From Hydra vulgaris (Eukaryota > Cnidaria > Hydrozoa > Anthoathecata > Hydridae), in the NCBI RefSeq assembly GCF_038396675.1, contig NC_088921.1:12767501-12831500 (forward strand): a stretch of 64,000 bases of DNA, given 5' to 3'. Below the pieces are notes generated by a model that made no database searches, was not told where the DNA came from, and was given only the letters and a program-made list of their open reading frames with translations. A program made the position numbers and the translations under genes. Of the stretch, positions 49,252 to 57,822 are shown piece after piece; position 1 is the first letter of the stretch; each line of letters opens with the position of its first letter.

Positions 49252-50571
49252 ATGGACAACGATTTGAGAGACGCTATTGATAACCTTGTAGAAGATCAAT
49301 TGACTAAATTATCAAGTCGTTTGTTTGCTTTGACAGACGTACCTAAAATTAAAAAAGTTTTGCTTCAATTTGATACTTTAAAAAAAAATCCAACCGATTT
49401 AAAATTTTATGAACAAATAAAAACGCTTTTAGAAAGTTCCAACTATGCCAAATGGAACGGTTTAATAACAGCTTGGTCACACGCTACTTTACTTTTTAAA
49501 AAAACCAACTGATGCCAATGTTAAAAAACAAGCACCTAGGAAACCTTATGTATATGAAACTCATCAATTATCATACGATAGACCTCGACAATATTTTCAA
49601 GCTGATTTAGCTAACATGAACAGTTTTAATATAAATTTTGCTCCTCATCGTCCCAAATTTTGTTTAGTTGTGGTAGATGACGTGTCTAAAAAAGCGTATT
49701 TAAGAGTGACCAAGAGAAAAACTGCTGATAAAGTGCTTAGTAGTTTTAAACATATTTTTGAAGATATTAAAAGAGATGATAAAACTTTTATCTACCTACA
49801 AACAGATCAAGGTGGTGAATTTTTTAATAACAAAATGGAAGAATGGTGTTATGAACAAAACATTTATCATTTTAGTTCTAAAAATTATTGAAAAGCTTAC
49901 TTGGCTGAATCAACAATAGGGCGTTTAAAACAACTTTATCAAAAATTAAGAAAACAAGGTGAACTTCAAAAAAACAATTGGAGTTTTTATATCAAAGACA
50001 TTGAACAAAAACTAAACGAAAAAGAAAGAGCAAAGAGTGGAATTGCTCCTGAAGATTTGGATGGTGATGACGCTAAAAGTAAAGCTCTTCGTTTAGTCGA
50101 TCAATACTGCGATGGCAAAAGACGTGGTCTTCATTTTTCTTCCAACATGTTCCATCGAGTAGAAAAAGAATACAAAACAAAAACTTAAAAATATATAAAC
50201 CTCTATCCGTTGGCACAGAATGTTATTTAAAAAAATACAAAATAGATCCTAAAGACACCTTCAGCAAATCAACTACTCGTGATCAACCCTATTGGGACAC
50301 TACAAAAAAAGTAATTATAATCAAAGCTACTCAGCGCGTCAACCCTTCAGTAGAAGGTTATTTACCCGTTTATATTTATCAAGTGGGAGTAGTAGGTGAT
50401 TTAAATACAACATTTAAAGTAAAACGAGAAGATTTATTACCTATTAAAGAAGAAGATAAAGACATTTATTATAAAAACTTTAGTGAATATGTTAATACTT
50501 TTTTAAAGCCTATGAAGAAAAGACTGCAAGAAAAAAAGAAAAAAAGAAAAAATGAACAATTTAACGTTTGA
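49252..50571 (+). pseudogene. Retroviral-type DDE integrase, interrupted
   Basis: Catalytic triad: Asp in 'YFQADLAN' (49604-49606), Asp in 'LQTDQGGEF' (49805-49807) and Glu in 'YLAESTIG' (49907-49909), giving D,D(33)E. An N-terminal helical region (49252-49512) and a C-terminal part with 'ECYLKKYKID' and 'YQVGVVGDL' flank the core. The enzyme would insert the element and create 6-bp duplications. Breaks: phase change near 49505-49515, in-frame TGA at 49889-49891 inside the core, and a phase change in an A-run near 50170-50185. The last 20 bases overlap the next gene. Confidence 0.88.
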
Positions 50572-53500
50572 CGATGTTTTAGATGTAAATAAATATGATT
50601 GTAGTACGTATTATTTTAGCGAAATTAAAAATAAAATCGAAGCGAGCACGCATTATAATGTTTTGAACGATTTTACTTTACCCTTGACTCCTAACGATAT
50701 CGACAAACCCACATTTAAAAATAACACCATTTTACATTTAGCCAGTATGGACGTACCTACCAATTTAACTCGAGTAGATGAAAACCTATACTTCTTAGAA
50801 AAAAATTATTGTTTAAGAATGGAATCCAAACCTTCTATCAAACAAATGTTAACAGACATTCAAAATGATATCATTAGCAATCCCACTAGTAAAATTCCAT
50901 TTTATCTCATAACAAAAAATGTTGTTTTATACACCAATTTTCAAACTTTACCAGGTGACACATTTTTAAATTTTGATATTTTGGATATGGAAAAAATGAC
51001 ATCATTTCATCAAGAAGCAATGGCAAGTCTATTAACGTACGGAAAATTGTTTGGTAATGGTAGTCCAAGTCCTTATCAAGACGATTTTTTAATTAGACGT
51101 TTAGAACTTTTTAATACTTCTTTAAATAGAAAACTTTATTTTACTGACTTTTTTTCAAGTTATCAAAATAAAATTAATGGTATATATAATCAAAATTATT
51201 TAAATTTGAAGTATTTATTCGATTCTAATACACACTTCCGTTATGTGTTATAACAACGAAAATACTATCATTTCAAAATTAAATATAGATTCAAACATGA
51301 ACATTAAACAATATATACAAGCCTATTCTTTCATTACCGTTCCTAATTATAATTTTTTTTGGTATTATAAACCAAAAACAAATGAATTTATTAATAATCC
51401 TTCTTATCTTTACCCTATAAGATCGATTATTGGAAGTAAAACAAACGAAAGAGGTCTATCCTATTTTGGTTTTTTTCCAAACAGAACAAGCGGAGATCGA
51501 TACACTATTCAAGATTTTACATCTTTACTGCAATATGATTATCTTTCTCACAAATCTATATATGATAATTTATATAACTTCTCTTTATCAACTCGAACTA
51601 ACAAAAAATTTTTCCTTTACATAAATCATCCAGAAGTAGCTCCAGAGGATAAGCAAATCTAACACCTCAAAGAGAAATCATTTAAAACAATGTAGAAGAA
51701 ACTTTTATACGTCCTTTTATTCATGTTATGGTAACACCAAAATATGGTGGAGCACTTGTTCGAAAATCTCCATTAAGTCCTTTAACTCCAGACACGCGCG
51801 ATGCTAATATTTTAAGCGTTGATTTAGATATTTATATTAATAATCTTTTGTCTACTACAGAAAGCGTAAAAACAAGCAAAATGAAACATTTTGTACCATG
51901 GCAAATTGCTTTTTTTTTATTAAAAATAATGACCAACTCAAACACAATAAAATCCGAAGGTAATATATATAATATAGAAACTGAACTCATTGATATTCCT
52001 ATCAAAATTAACGCTTTATGGAAAATTTGGAACGATCATGTCAATATTAAAGACACTAACGGAAACTATACACAAGAAAAAATGACTTTAGAAGGTTTTA
52101 TAGAAATGTTTAGACTTGCCATTATAGAAAATTATGGAAAAATAGCAACAAAATTCCTTTTCGTTAATGGTTCAAGTATAGGTGTCGAACCGACGGAAAT
52201 CCTTACAAGTTTTTATCAAATTTTTTTTCCGAATACAAGTCAAAGAAAATATTATCGATTTACTTTAAAGAACATACCATTATTATCTTTACCAATACCT
52301 TTTTTTTATGTTGAACAAATCATATGGCCCGAACGAGAATTAAAAATGTTAGATGTTTTTACTGAAAGTATAAACTATCAACTACCTAACAATTTACTCA
52401 AATTAAATTTAAACAATATCACTTTTTCTGATTTTGTCTATGAGGGTTCTTGTCGTTATACTTACAATAAACTAATAACAAATCAAGAATATGAAATCGC
52501 TTCTTGCATTCCTAAAGACGGTTTAAATAATTATTACACTTTTTGGTGTTTACCGTCCTTTGAAAGACAATTATCATCACCGATACAAATAAGTAAAGCC
52601 TTAATTAATTCAAATAATTCTCTTTATTTTGAAATGAAAGCAAACGAAATTTCTCCGTATCATCGACAATTTGGAACAACTGTTACTTTACAAACTTTAC
52701 CATCCAAATTACCTACCGATATTTATAATTTAATGATAGTTGATTTAAGTTTAATTGCTAAATACAACACAGAAACATTTATTGAAATTTTGTTATATTG
52801 TGAACAAATCAAACCTATTTTTTCAAACGCTATCAAAGTACCTCTTATCACTACAACTAGTTTTGAAAGAGCGACTACACCGTCTCATAAAACATGGTTA
52901 AATAGTGTCAAAGCTATATTACAAGGAAATAATCTAACAGAATTAATATTTTATTGCACTTCTCTTAATGGTCAATTCATTTATCAAAAAAAGAGCGATG
53001 GTACTATTGTTCAATCTCGGACAGACAGTTTGCCATTAAAAAATATTATTTTAAAAATGTATCAATCTATTGGAAACAATCCTATACCATATACTTTACT
53101 TTTACAAAGAGATCAATACAGTTTAACTCAACAAATTAATCCTTTCATTATGCAAATCGATCAAAATATGACCAACACCATGGCACAAGATTTTAAAATT
53201 CAAAAAAAAAGATTAGCTTTTTTAAGATGCACTCTTACACAAATAAGTAACTTTAATAACACTGTTTCCAATTTTCCTACAACTACAGACGCTTACATTT
53301 TTATTAAATGTGATCAAGCTGTTAATTGTGGAATATATATGAACAAAGTTTATGTTCCTGGAATTGTTGCTTTTTTTAATTTATTAGACTATAGCAATTC
53401 TACTCAAGTTACTACCAATATTGATTTTACAAAAAATCGAAACACTTCCATTCAAGGACAATTATCCACCTTTGATATCAACGATGTGGACGATTGGAAA

Positions 53501-53639
53501 CAAACAAGATGGTCGTTTCTCAATTCAAAATCTGAACCTCTCACCTTTAGCAATCTTAGCTCTACCGTTTTTTTAATCCTACGTTAAAGATTCAAATGGT
53601 TCCGTTTTACAATTAACTAGTTTGATTAGTATAAAATAA
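50552..53639 (+). pseudogene. Very long penton-like / capsid-associated protein, interrupted
   Basis: Three open blocks (50552-51253, 51243-51662, 51728-53587) plus a short 3' tail together give about 1,000 codons. The last 120 residues contain beta-rich text ('AYIFIKCDQAVNCGIYM', 'FSNLSSTVFLIL', then 'SNGSVLQLTSLISIK' in another phase). This resembles the C-terminal part of Polinton/adintovirus penton-like proteins. Breaks: phase changes near 51245, 51655 and 53580, and a TAA at about 51683-51685. Polinton pentons are usually much shorter, so the first 600 residues may be a separate structural module. Function is inferred from order and weak pattern. Confidence 0.45.
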
Positions 53640-53728
53640 TATCTTTTATTTTTTTATTTATTATTAAGAAAATATAAAAAGAAAAAAAAGTTGTTATTTT
53701 TTTCACCAACTATATTTTTTTTACAAAA

Positions 53729-54349
53729 ATGAGTCTCTTTTGCGCCAAAGGAAGATATAATAAAAATTTAGTCAATTTAGAAGAAAAAACGATGGAAGAT
53801 TCAAAATTTAATCCTAAAGATCAATTTAATCAAATTAAAAATCATATGCAACAATTACAAAATCAACTAGCTCAATATTCGACTAAATCTGAATTGTTAA
53901 ACATGAAAACAGAATTGGACGAAATAAAAAAAATGAAAAATAAAAAAAAAGATATACAAGATGAAAAACCTCCCAAAAAACTGAAAAAAAATGTACAAAT
54001 CAAACCCAAACCTAAAAAACGAAAATATTCAGAATCTGAAAGCGAAAGTTCTGAAGAAGAAGAAATTGTTGAAAAAAAACCTAAAAATAAATCATCACCC
54101 TTACACATATGTTCAAACTGCTTTCAAGAAGTAAATGCTGTTGACAAAATAAATGGTTTATCTAAAAATTGTATTATCCAACAAAGAGCTATTTTATCAA
54201 GTCCGCTCATACAGAATAACAACGAAAAAAAGAAAAAAAAATTAAATAAAAAAAGTTTAATTAAACTTGGTTACACTCGAGCTTTAAAAGATGTTAAAAA
54301 CAAAAAAAATCCACTTAAAAAAAACACTTTAGAATCAGAAGATGAATAA
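53729..54349 (+). CDS. Lysine-rich coiled-coil protein with Cys pair
   Basis: 206 residues. An N-terminal heptad region ('QIKNHMQQLQNQLAQYSTKSE', part) forms a coiled coil. Then a Lys/Glu-rich low-complexity part with 'YSESESESSEEEE', a 'HICSNCFQEV' pair and a basic end. The frame before the capsid gene suggests a DNA-binding, scaffold or core role. A TATA-like 'aatataaaaag' lies at 53669-53679, about 55 bases upstream; no acceptor motif is seen. Confidence 0.62.
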   Translation: MSLFCAKGRYNKNLVNLEEKTMEDSKFNPKDQFNQIKNHMQQLQNQLAQYSTKSELLNMKTELDEIKKMKNKKKDIQDEKPPKKLKKNVQIKPKPKKRKYSESESESSEEEEIVEKKPKNKSSPLHICSNCFQEVNAVDKINGLSKNCIIQQRAILSSPLIQNNNEKKKKKLNKKSLIKLGYTRALKDVKNKKNPLKKNTLESEDE

Positions 54350-54384
54350 ATAGAAAAAAAATTAATTTTTCTTTTTTTTAAAAA

Positions 54385-56088
54385 ATGGGTTCATTAGCTA
54401 AATATATGAGGGTAGACGATGGTAATCGCTACACACCTAATTCAAACGGTCATGTTACTATTGAAGATGTTTTAGCACAAGCAGATCACGAAAATCGTTT
54501 ATTACAAGAAGCAACAAGTGGTAATATTAGTGCTGAATATAAAGCTATTTTAAATGAAAAATATCCTGGTTTTTAAACAGCTCAATCGCAAGATGAAGTC
54601 ATTGCTGTTAATACTCAGAAATTTTCTTATGATCTTACTTCTGATATGGCTAATTTAATTACTTTTACCACTATTCTTAACGAATGGACATACCCACCTG
54701 ATTTTTATTTGGATTTGGATGTATTTGTTTATAAAAATTTAAGCACGCAAACAAAATTTGCAGCAGACGATCCTTTATTGCAAAGATTTTGTCTAGTCGT
54801 AAATTTTATGCACGCTTTAATTAAAACTGTCAAATTTTATCCCAATTATCAAAAAAACAATAGTACTTGTGCAAACAACGCTATAATTAATCGCTCTTAT
54901 GATCGTTTAAGATCTTTACTGATTAAAAAAAGTTATATGAAATCTTTTAGAGAATGGATGATTAATCCTAATTTAGGTTTAATAGAAAGCTCTGAAAACG
55001 GCACAAACGCTGTTACTTTTGCCGATACTAAAGCACTAGTGCAATCTGCTGACCCTAACGGTCTCATTCGTCCTCCTAATTCAACTTCAACACCTTCTTA
55101 TCAAACAGCGCTTGCAACTAGATATAATGCTATGATGGCTGGAGATAAAGGTTATAAATTTAGAGTACCTTTAAGTTTATTGTGTGAAGTTTTTCAAATG
55201 AAAGAATATTTTGGAAAAAATAAACAATTTAGATTAGAATTTCATATAGAAAATGATATGAATCAACTATTAGAATGGATACGACCTATAGCAGACGCCG
55301 ACGTAACAGCACTTGCCAATATAGGAATAGTTATCAAAAACCCAATAATTTATTGCAACACTTATAGACTCAAGCCCAGTTTACCGTTAGAAAGATCTTT
55401 ATATATCAACAGTAAAAAAGACGAAATGTATACTTTACTACGTTTTGCCCACTACGAACAAGTTGTAACCAATGTAGAAAATGTTGCAGAAGTCACTGTC
55501 AATTTAGGAAGTATAAAAACAGCAGATCTTGTACCTCACAGCATTTTATTTTTTGTTAATTCAAAAAAAGAAAGCGATCATTTAAGCAAAGGTTGTATGA
55601 TGCCGGTGGAAATGGCTTGCAATATCATTAAAAAAGTCACTCTATATAATTTTAGAAGAACATTTGTTAATTCATCGGGAGATACTACCGAATACGATTT
55701 GACAAAGCAAGATGATCAACAGACACTTTGGAGAAATTATGTTTCTTGGTCTAAAGGAAATATACCCTCTACTTTTAATATTAACAATTTTGCAGATTAT
55801 TATAATAGTGACGATGACAGTTTTTTAAGACACCCTACTTTATATTTTACTACAACTAATACTACAGAACCTTTAGTCATCGACACCACTAGCGATTACA
55901 ATTTCATCAATGATAAACCTCCAGCTGTTATTGCTGGAAATAATTCGTTTCAAATCAATGTTCAATTTACAGAACAATTTAAAGGAGTACTGACTATGTA
56001 TTTGCAATATCCAGCCGAACTTGTAGAAACCGGGGTAGGAACCGATTATGAAGTAACCTATGTTCCTACGAAATTTAAATCGTTTTAA
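54385..56088 (+). pseudogene. Major capsid protein, double-jelly-roll type, with one in-frame stop
   Basis: 567 sense codons in one frame, with a TAA at 54574-54576. An ATG after it at 54646 leaves a 480-residue frame. Diagnostic text: 'YKFRVPLSLLCEVFQMKEYF' then 'FRLEFHIEND' near residue 270, and 'NPIIYCNTYRLKPSL' followed by 'LLRFAHYEQ' near residue 330. 'SILFFVNSKKE' fits the second jelly roll, with a C-terminal 'QINVQFTEQFKGVLTMYLQY'. These match the arrangement in Polinton-type major capsid proteins, which form hexagonal capsomers. The stop removes about 63 N-terminal residues or needs re-initiation. The call rests on motif spacing. Confidence 0.75.
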
Positions 56089-56219
56089 ATTTAGCATAAA
56101 ACATTTTTACTTTTTATTAAACATACCCTATTTGTATTGTATTTTTGTAAATAAACGACTATTTAATTCTAAAAAAATCTTAAAAAAAGCAAATCTTGTT
56201 ATTTTTTATTCTTGTCTTA

Positions 56220-56384
56220 ATGGCTCGCAGGCGTACAAGAAGAAGCGGACACCGTCGTCGAACTCGACATCATAGAGGCAAAGGAAAATTTATAACCAAA
56301 GTTAAAAATTTTGCTAAACGACTATTAAAATCAAGCGCAGGAGGTTACGCTTTAGATTATCTTCAAAAACAACGCAATGCGTAA
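56220..56384 (+). CDS. Arg-rich core-like protein
   Basis: 54 residues. The head is almost all Arg/His ('MARRRTRRSGHRRRTRHHRG'), then Lys-rich 'KFITKVKNFAKRLLKS' and a short hydrophobic/Gly part. Composition fits a virion DNA-condensing protein. The next gene overlaps its 3' end by 8 bases in another frame. First of four basic genes behind the capsid gene. Confidence 0.65.
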   Translation: MARRRTRRSGHRRRTRHHRGKGKFITKVKNFAKRLLKSSAGGYALDYLQKQRNA

Positions 56385-56529
56385 AAAACTTTGTTGCACC
56401 GCTTGTAAAATAAAAAAAAGTTTTTGTAAAAAAAGAGGAAAAGGAAGAGTTTATTTTCCTCCTTTAAAAGGCGCGGGTAAAAAACGAATAAAAAGACGAA
56501 GAAAAATTTATCCTCACTATAAAGCTTAA
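56377..56529 (+). CDS. Basic core-like protein with Cys
   Basis: 50 residues: 'CCTACKIKKSFCKKRGKGR' with four Cys, then 'VYFPPLKGAGKKRIKRRRK'. The block 'RGKGRVYFPPLKGAGKKR' is almost repeated in the next gene ('RGRGRVYLPPLKGAGRKR'), so they are paralogs. The hydrophobic tail present in the others is missing here. Confidence 0.62.
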   Translation: MRKKLCCTACKIKKSFCKKRGKGRVYFPPLKGAGKKRIKRRRKIYPHYKA

Positions 56530-56619
56530 AAGAAACAAATGCAAAAAATAAATTTAAACATGTTAAAAAAATATGTCTTTACAATATAAATTAGTTTAAC
56601 TAAGCTCTAACATGTCGTA

Positions 56620-56784
56620 ATGCATAGAAAAAGAGGAAGAGGAAGAGTTTATTTACCTCCGTTAAAAGGCGCAGGTAGAAAACGTTTAAGAAGACATTTA
56701 AAAAAACGCATGCGTGGTAAATTTCTTCCATTGTTAGCTGCAGTTTTAGCACCGACATTATTATCATCTCTTATACCGCGATAA
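56620..56784 (+). CDS. Basic core-like protein with hydrophobic tail, pX-like
   Basis: 54 residues. Arg-rich head with 'VYLPPLKGAGRKRLRRHL', then 'RMRGKFLPLLAAVLAPTLL' and a short end. A basic head joined by Arg-Met-Arg-Gly to a Leu/Ala/Pro hydrophobic helix is the layout of the adenovirus minor core protein pX, which is cleaved by adenain; such a site is not proven here. Confidence 0.65.
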   Translation: MHRKRGRGRVYLPPLKGAGRKRLRRHLKKRMRGKFLPLLAAVLAPTLLSSLIPR

Positions 56785-56788
56785 AAAA

Positions 56789-57010
56789 ATGTATAAAAGA
56801 AGACATAAAAAAAATAATTATAAAAGACATTATAAAAAACATAGAACAAGACGAATGCGTTGAAAATTTTTTGGACCTCTTTTAGGATTAGCATCTAAAG
56901 CTATTTTACCTTCTCTTACTAGTGCTATATTACCTACCATTGGTAAAGCTGTTTTGGGTGGCGCTATCTCTGGTGGAATTTCTTACGGAATTAATAGAAT
57001 TGGAAAATAA
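56789..57010 (+). pseudogene. Basic core-like protein with one in-frame stop
   Basis: The first 24 codons are Lys/Arg/His/Tyr-rich ('KRRHKKNNYKRHYKKHRTRR') and end 'MR'. A TGA at 56861-56863 follows, then the frame runs on with a Gly/Ala/Leu hydrophobic segment ('FFGPLLGLASKAILPSL', 'GGAISGGISYG') to TAA at 57008. The join of Arg-rich head and hydrophobic tail is exactly where the stop lies, at the same place as the Gly in the preceding gene. So a single substitution has cut a pX-like gene in two. Confidence 0.6.
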
Positions 57011-57038
57011 TATTTTATTATAATATATAATATAATCT

Positions 57039-57245
57039 TTACAATGTTTTTATTTTATTACAAATAAATAATCCCAACATTGTTCCGAATAATATCAAAG
57101 CAGCCAATAACGCTCCAAATAAATAACCTCCCACTAGAATAATAATAAACACACTTGAAATTGCTAATATTGTTAATATTTTTTCTTTATTAACGCACTT
57201 CAAAATATCGAATACGATTTCCATGCGAGTCATGCGTACCACCAT
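57039..57245 (-). CDS. Small membrane protein
   Basis: 68 residues: short basic head, then about 40 hydrophobic residues ('ILTILAISSVFIIILVGGYL' and 'GALLAALILFGTMLGLFIC') forming two possible membrane helices, and a Lys end. It overlaps the small gene 57190-57336 in another frame. Internal starts at Met residues 5 and 8 are possible. Membrane proteins of this type are not standard in Polintons; an envelope or permeability role is speculation. Confidence 0.58.
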   Translation of the reverse strand: MVVRMTRMEIVFDILKCVNKEKILTILAISSVFIIILVGGYLFGALLAALILFGTMLGLFICNKIKTL

Positions 57246-57336
57246 TATCTATCGGAGGATCAGGTTTATAAGGTTTAACTACTGCAACTGTTGAACTCGT
57301 TTGAAATTGTTGTAATGGTTTATTTTTTGTTTCCAT
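57190..57336 (-). CDS. Small Pro/Thr-rich protein
   Basis: 48 residues from ATG 57336, with 'FQTSSTVAVVKPYKPDPP' in the middle. It overlaps the start of the membrane-protein gene by 56 bases. A TATA-like 'tatataaag' (leftward) lies near 57370, about 35 bases upstream. The two genes may be read from one transcript. No family recognised. Confidence 0.5.
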   Translation of the reverse strand: METKNKPLQQFQTSSTVAVVKPYKPDPPIDNGGTHDSHGNRIRYFEVR

Positions 57337-57398
57337 TGATTATAACTATTTTTTTATTTTTTTCAATCTTTATATACATTCGATCACGCTTCATTAAA

Positions 57399-57599
57399 CT
57401 ATTCATCATTTTTAAAATTTTCAATAATAGAAACAATCGCATATAATACAATAGAAAAATATAACCATATTCCAAAACGTATCATATTAAACAACGTGGG
57501 TAATCCTTCCATTATAATAACATATAAAAAACATGCTAATGCGATAAAAGGAATATATATACAATTCAACACCAACGTAACATAATCAATAATACTCAT
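57399..57599 (-). CDS. Small two-helix membrane protein
   Basis: 66 residues with two hydrophobic stretches: 'YVTLVLNCIYIPFIALACFL' and 'FGIWLYFSIVLYAIVSII', joined by a short loop, and an acidic end 'ENFKNDE'. A leftward TATA-like 'tatataaac' is at about 57628. It is the outermost gene on the right, pointing inward like the leftmost leftward genes point outward. Function unknown. Confidence 0.58.
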   Translation of the reverse strand: MSIIDYVTLVLNCIYIPFIALACFLYVIIMEGLPTLFNMIRFGIWLYFSIVLYAIVSIIENFKNDE

Positions 57600-57694
57600 A
57601 ATTAATAAATAAAATTTTTTATTTAGTGTTTATATACTTTTAGTCATGCTTCATTAAACAAATTAAAATTCCTCACTCTTTTTTTTATTTACTT

Positions 57695-57816
57695 TATTAC
57701 CACAACGAACCATCACTTGACGGGTCCCCCTCTAAACACCCAGAAAAAATATACTGAACTCGTAAAAAAAATATACTGATCTCGTAACACACTTTTCCAA
57801 CATTCATATATCATCA
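57695..57816 (-). repeat. Right terminal inverted repeat
   Basis: Inverse copy of 15343-15466, with about four substitutions and two small indels. It ends ...CATATATCATCA at 57816. It has the same tandem pair of 'acgagttcagtatatttttt'-type units, one of them changed to 'gatcag'. Confidence 0.93.
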
Positions 57817-57822
57817 TATGTC
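57817..57822. repeat. Right target-site duplication TATGTC
   Basis: Exact copy of 15337-15342, directly outside the right terminal repeat. Confidence 0.92.

Larger units (their letters stand above)
15343..57816. mobile_element. Polinton/Maverick- or adintovirus-like integrated virus, 42.5 kb
   Basis: The boundaries are set by inverted termini (TGATGATATATG... and ...CATATATCATCA), TG/CA outer dinucleotides and an exact 6-bp target duplication. Inside are the hallmark genes of virus-like Polintons: PolB, DDE integrase, adenain-like protease, packaging ATPase and a double-jelly-roll-type capsid protein, plus helicase, dUTPase and more than 40 accessory genes. Polintons are usually about 15-25 kb, so this is unusually large. 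Several core genes carry stops or frameshifts, so this copy is probably not autonomous. The two terminal repeats differ by about four substitutions and two small indels, so the insertion is not recent. Confidence 0.93.

Noticed and set aside
38522..56863. Use of an altered genetic code with TGA read as an amino acid
   Set aside because: TAA also interrupts genes, phase changes occur as well, and intact genes end normally with TGA, TAA or TAG. Decay is simpler.
15343..57816. Retrovirus or LTR element, because of the integrase and TG/CA ends
   Set aside because: No reverse transcriptase, gag or LTRs; the ends are inverted, not direct, and the polymerase is a family B DNA polymerase.
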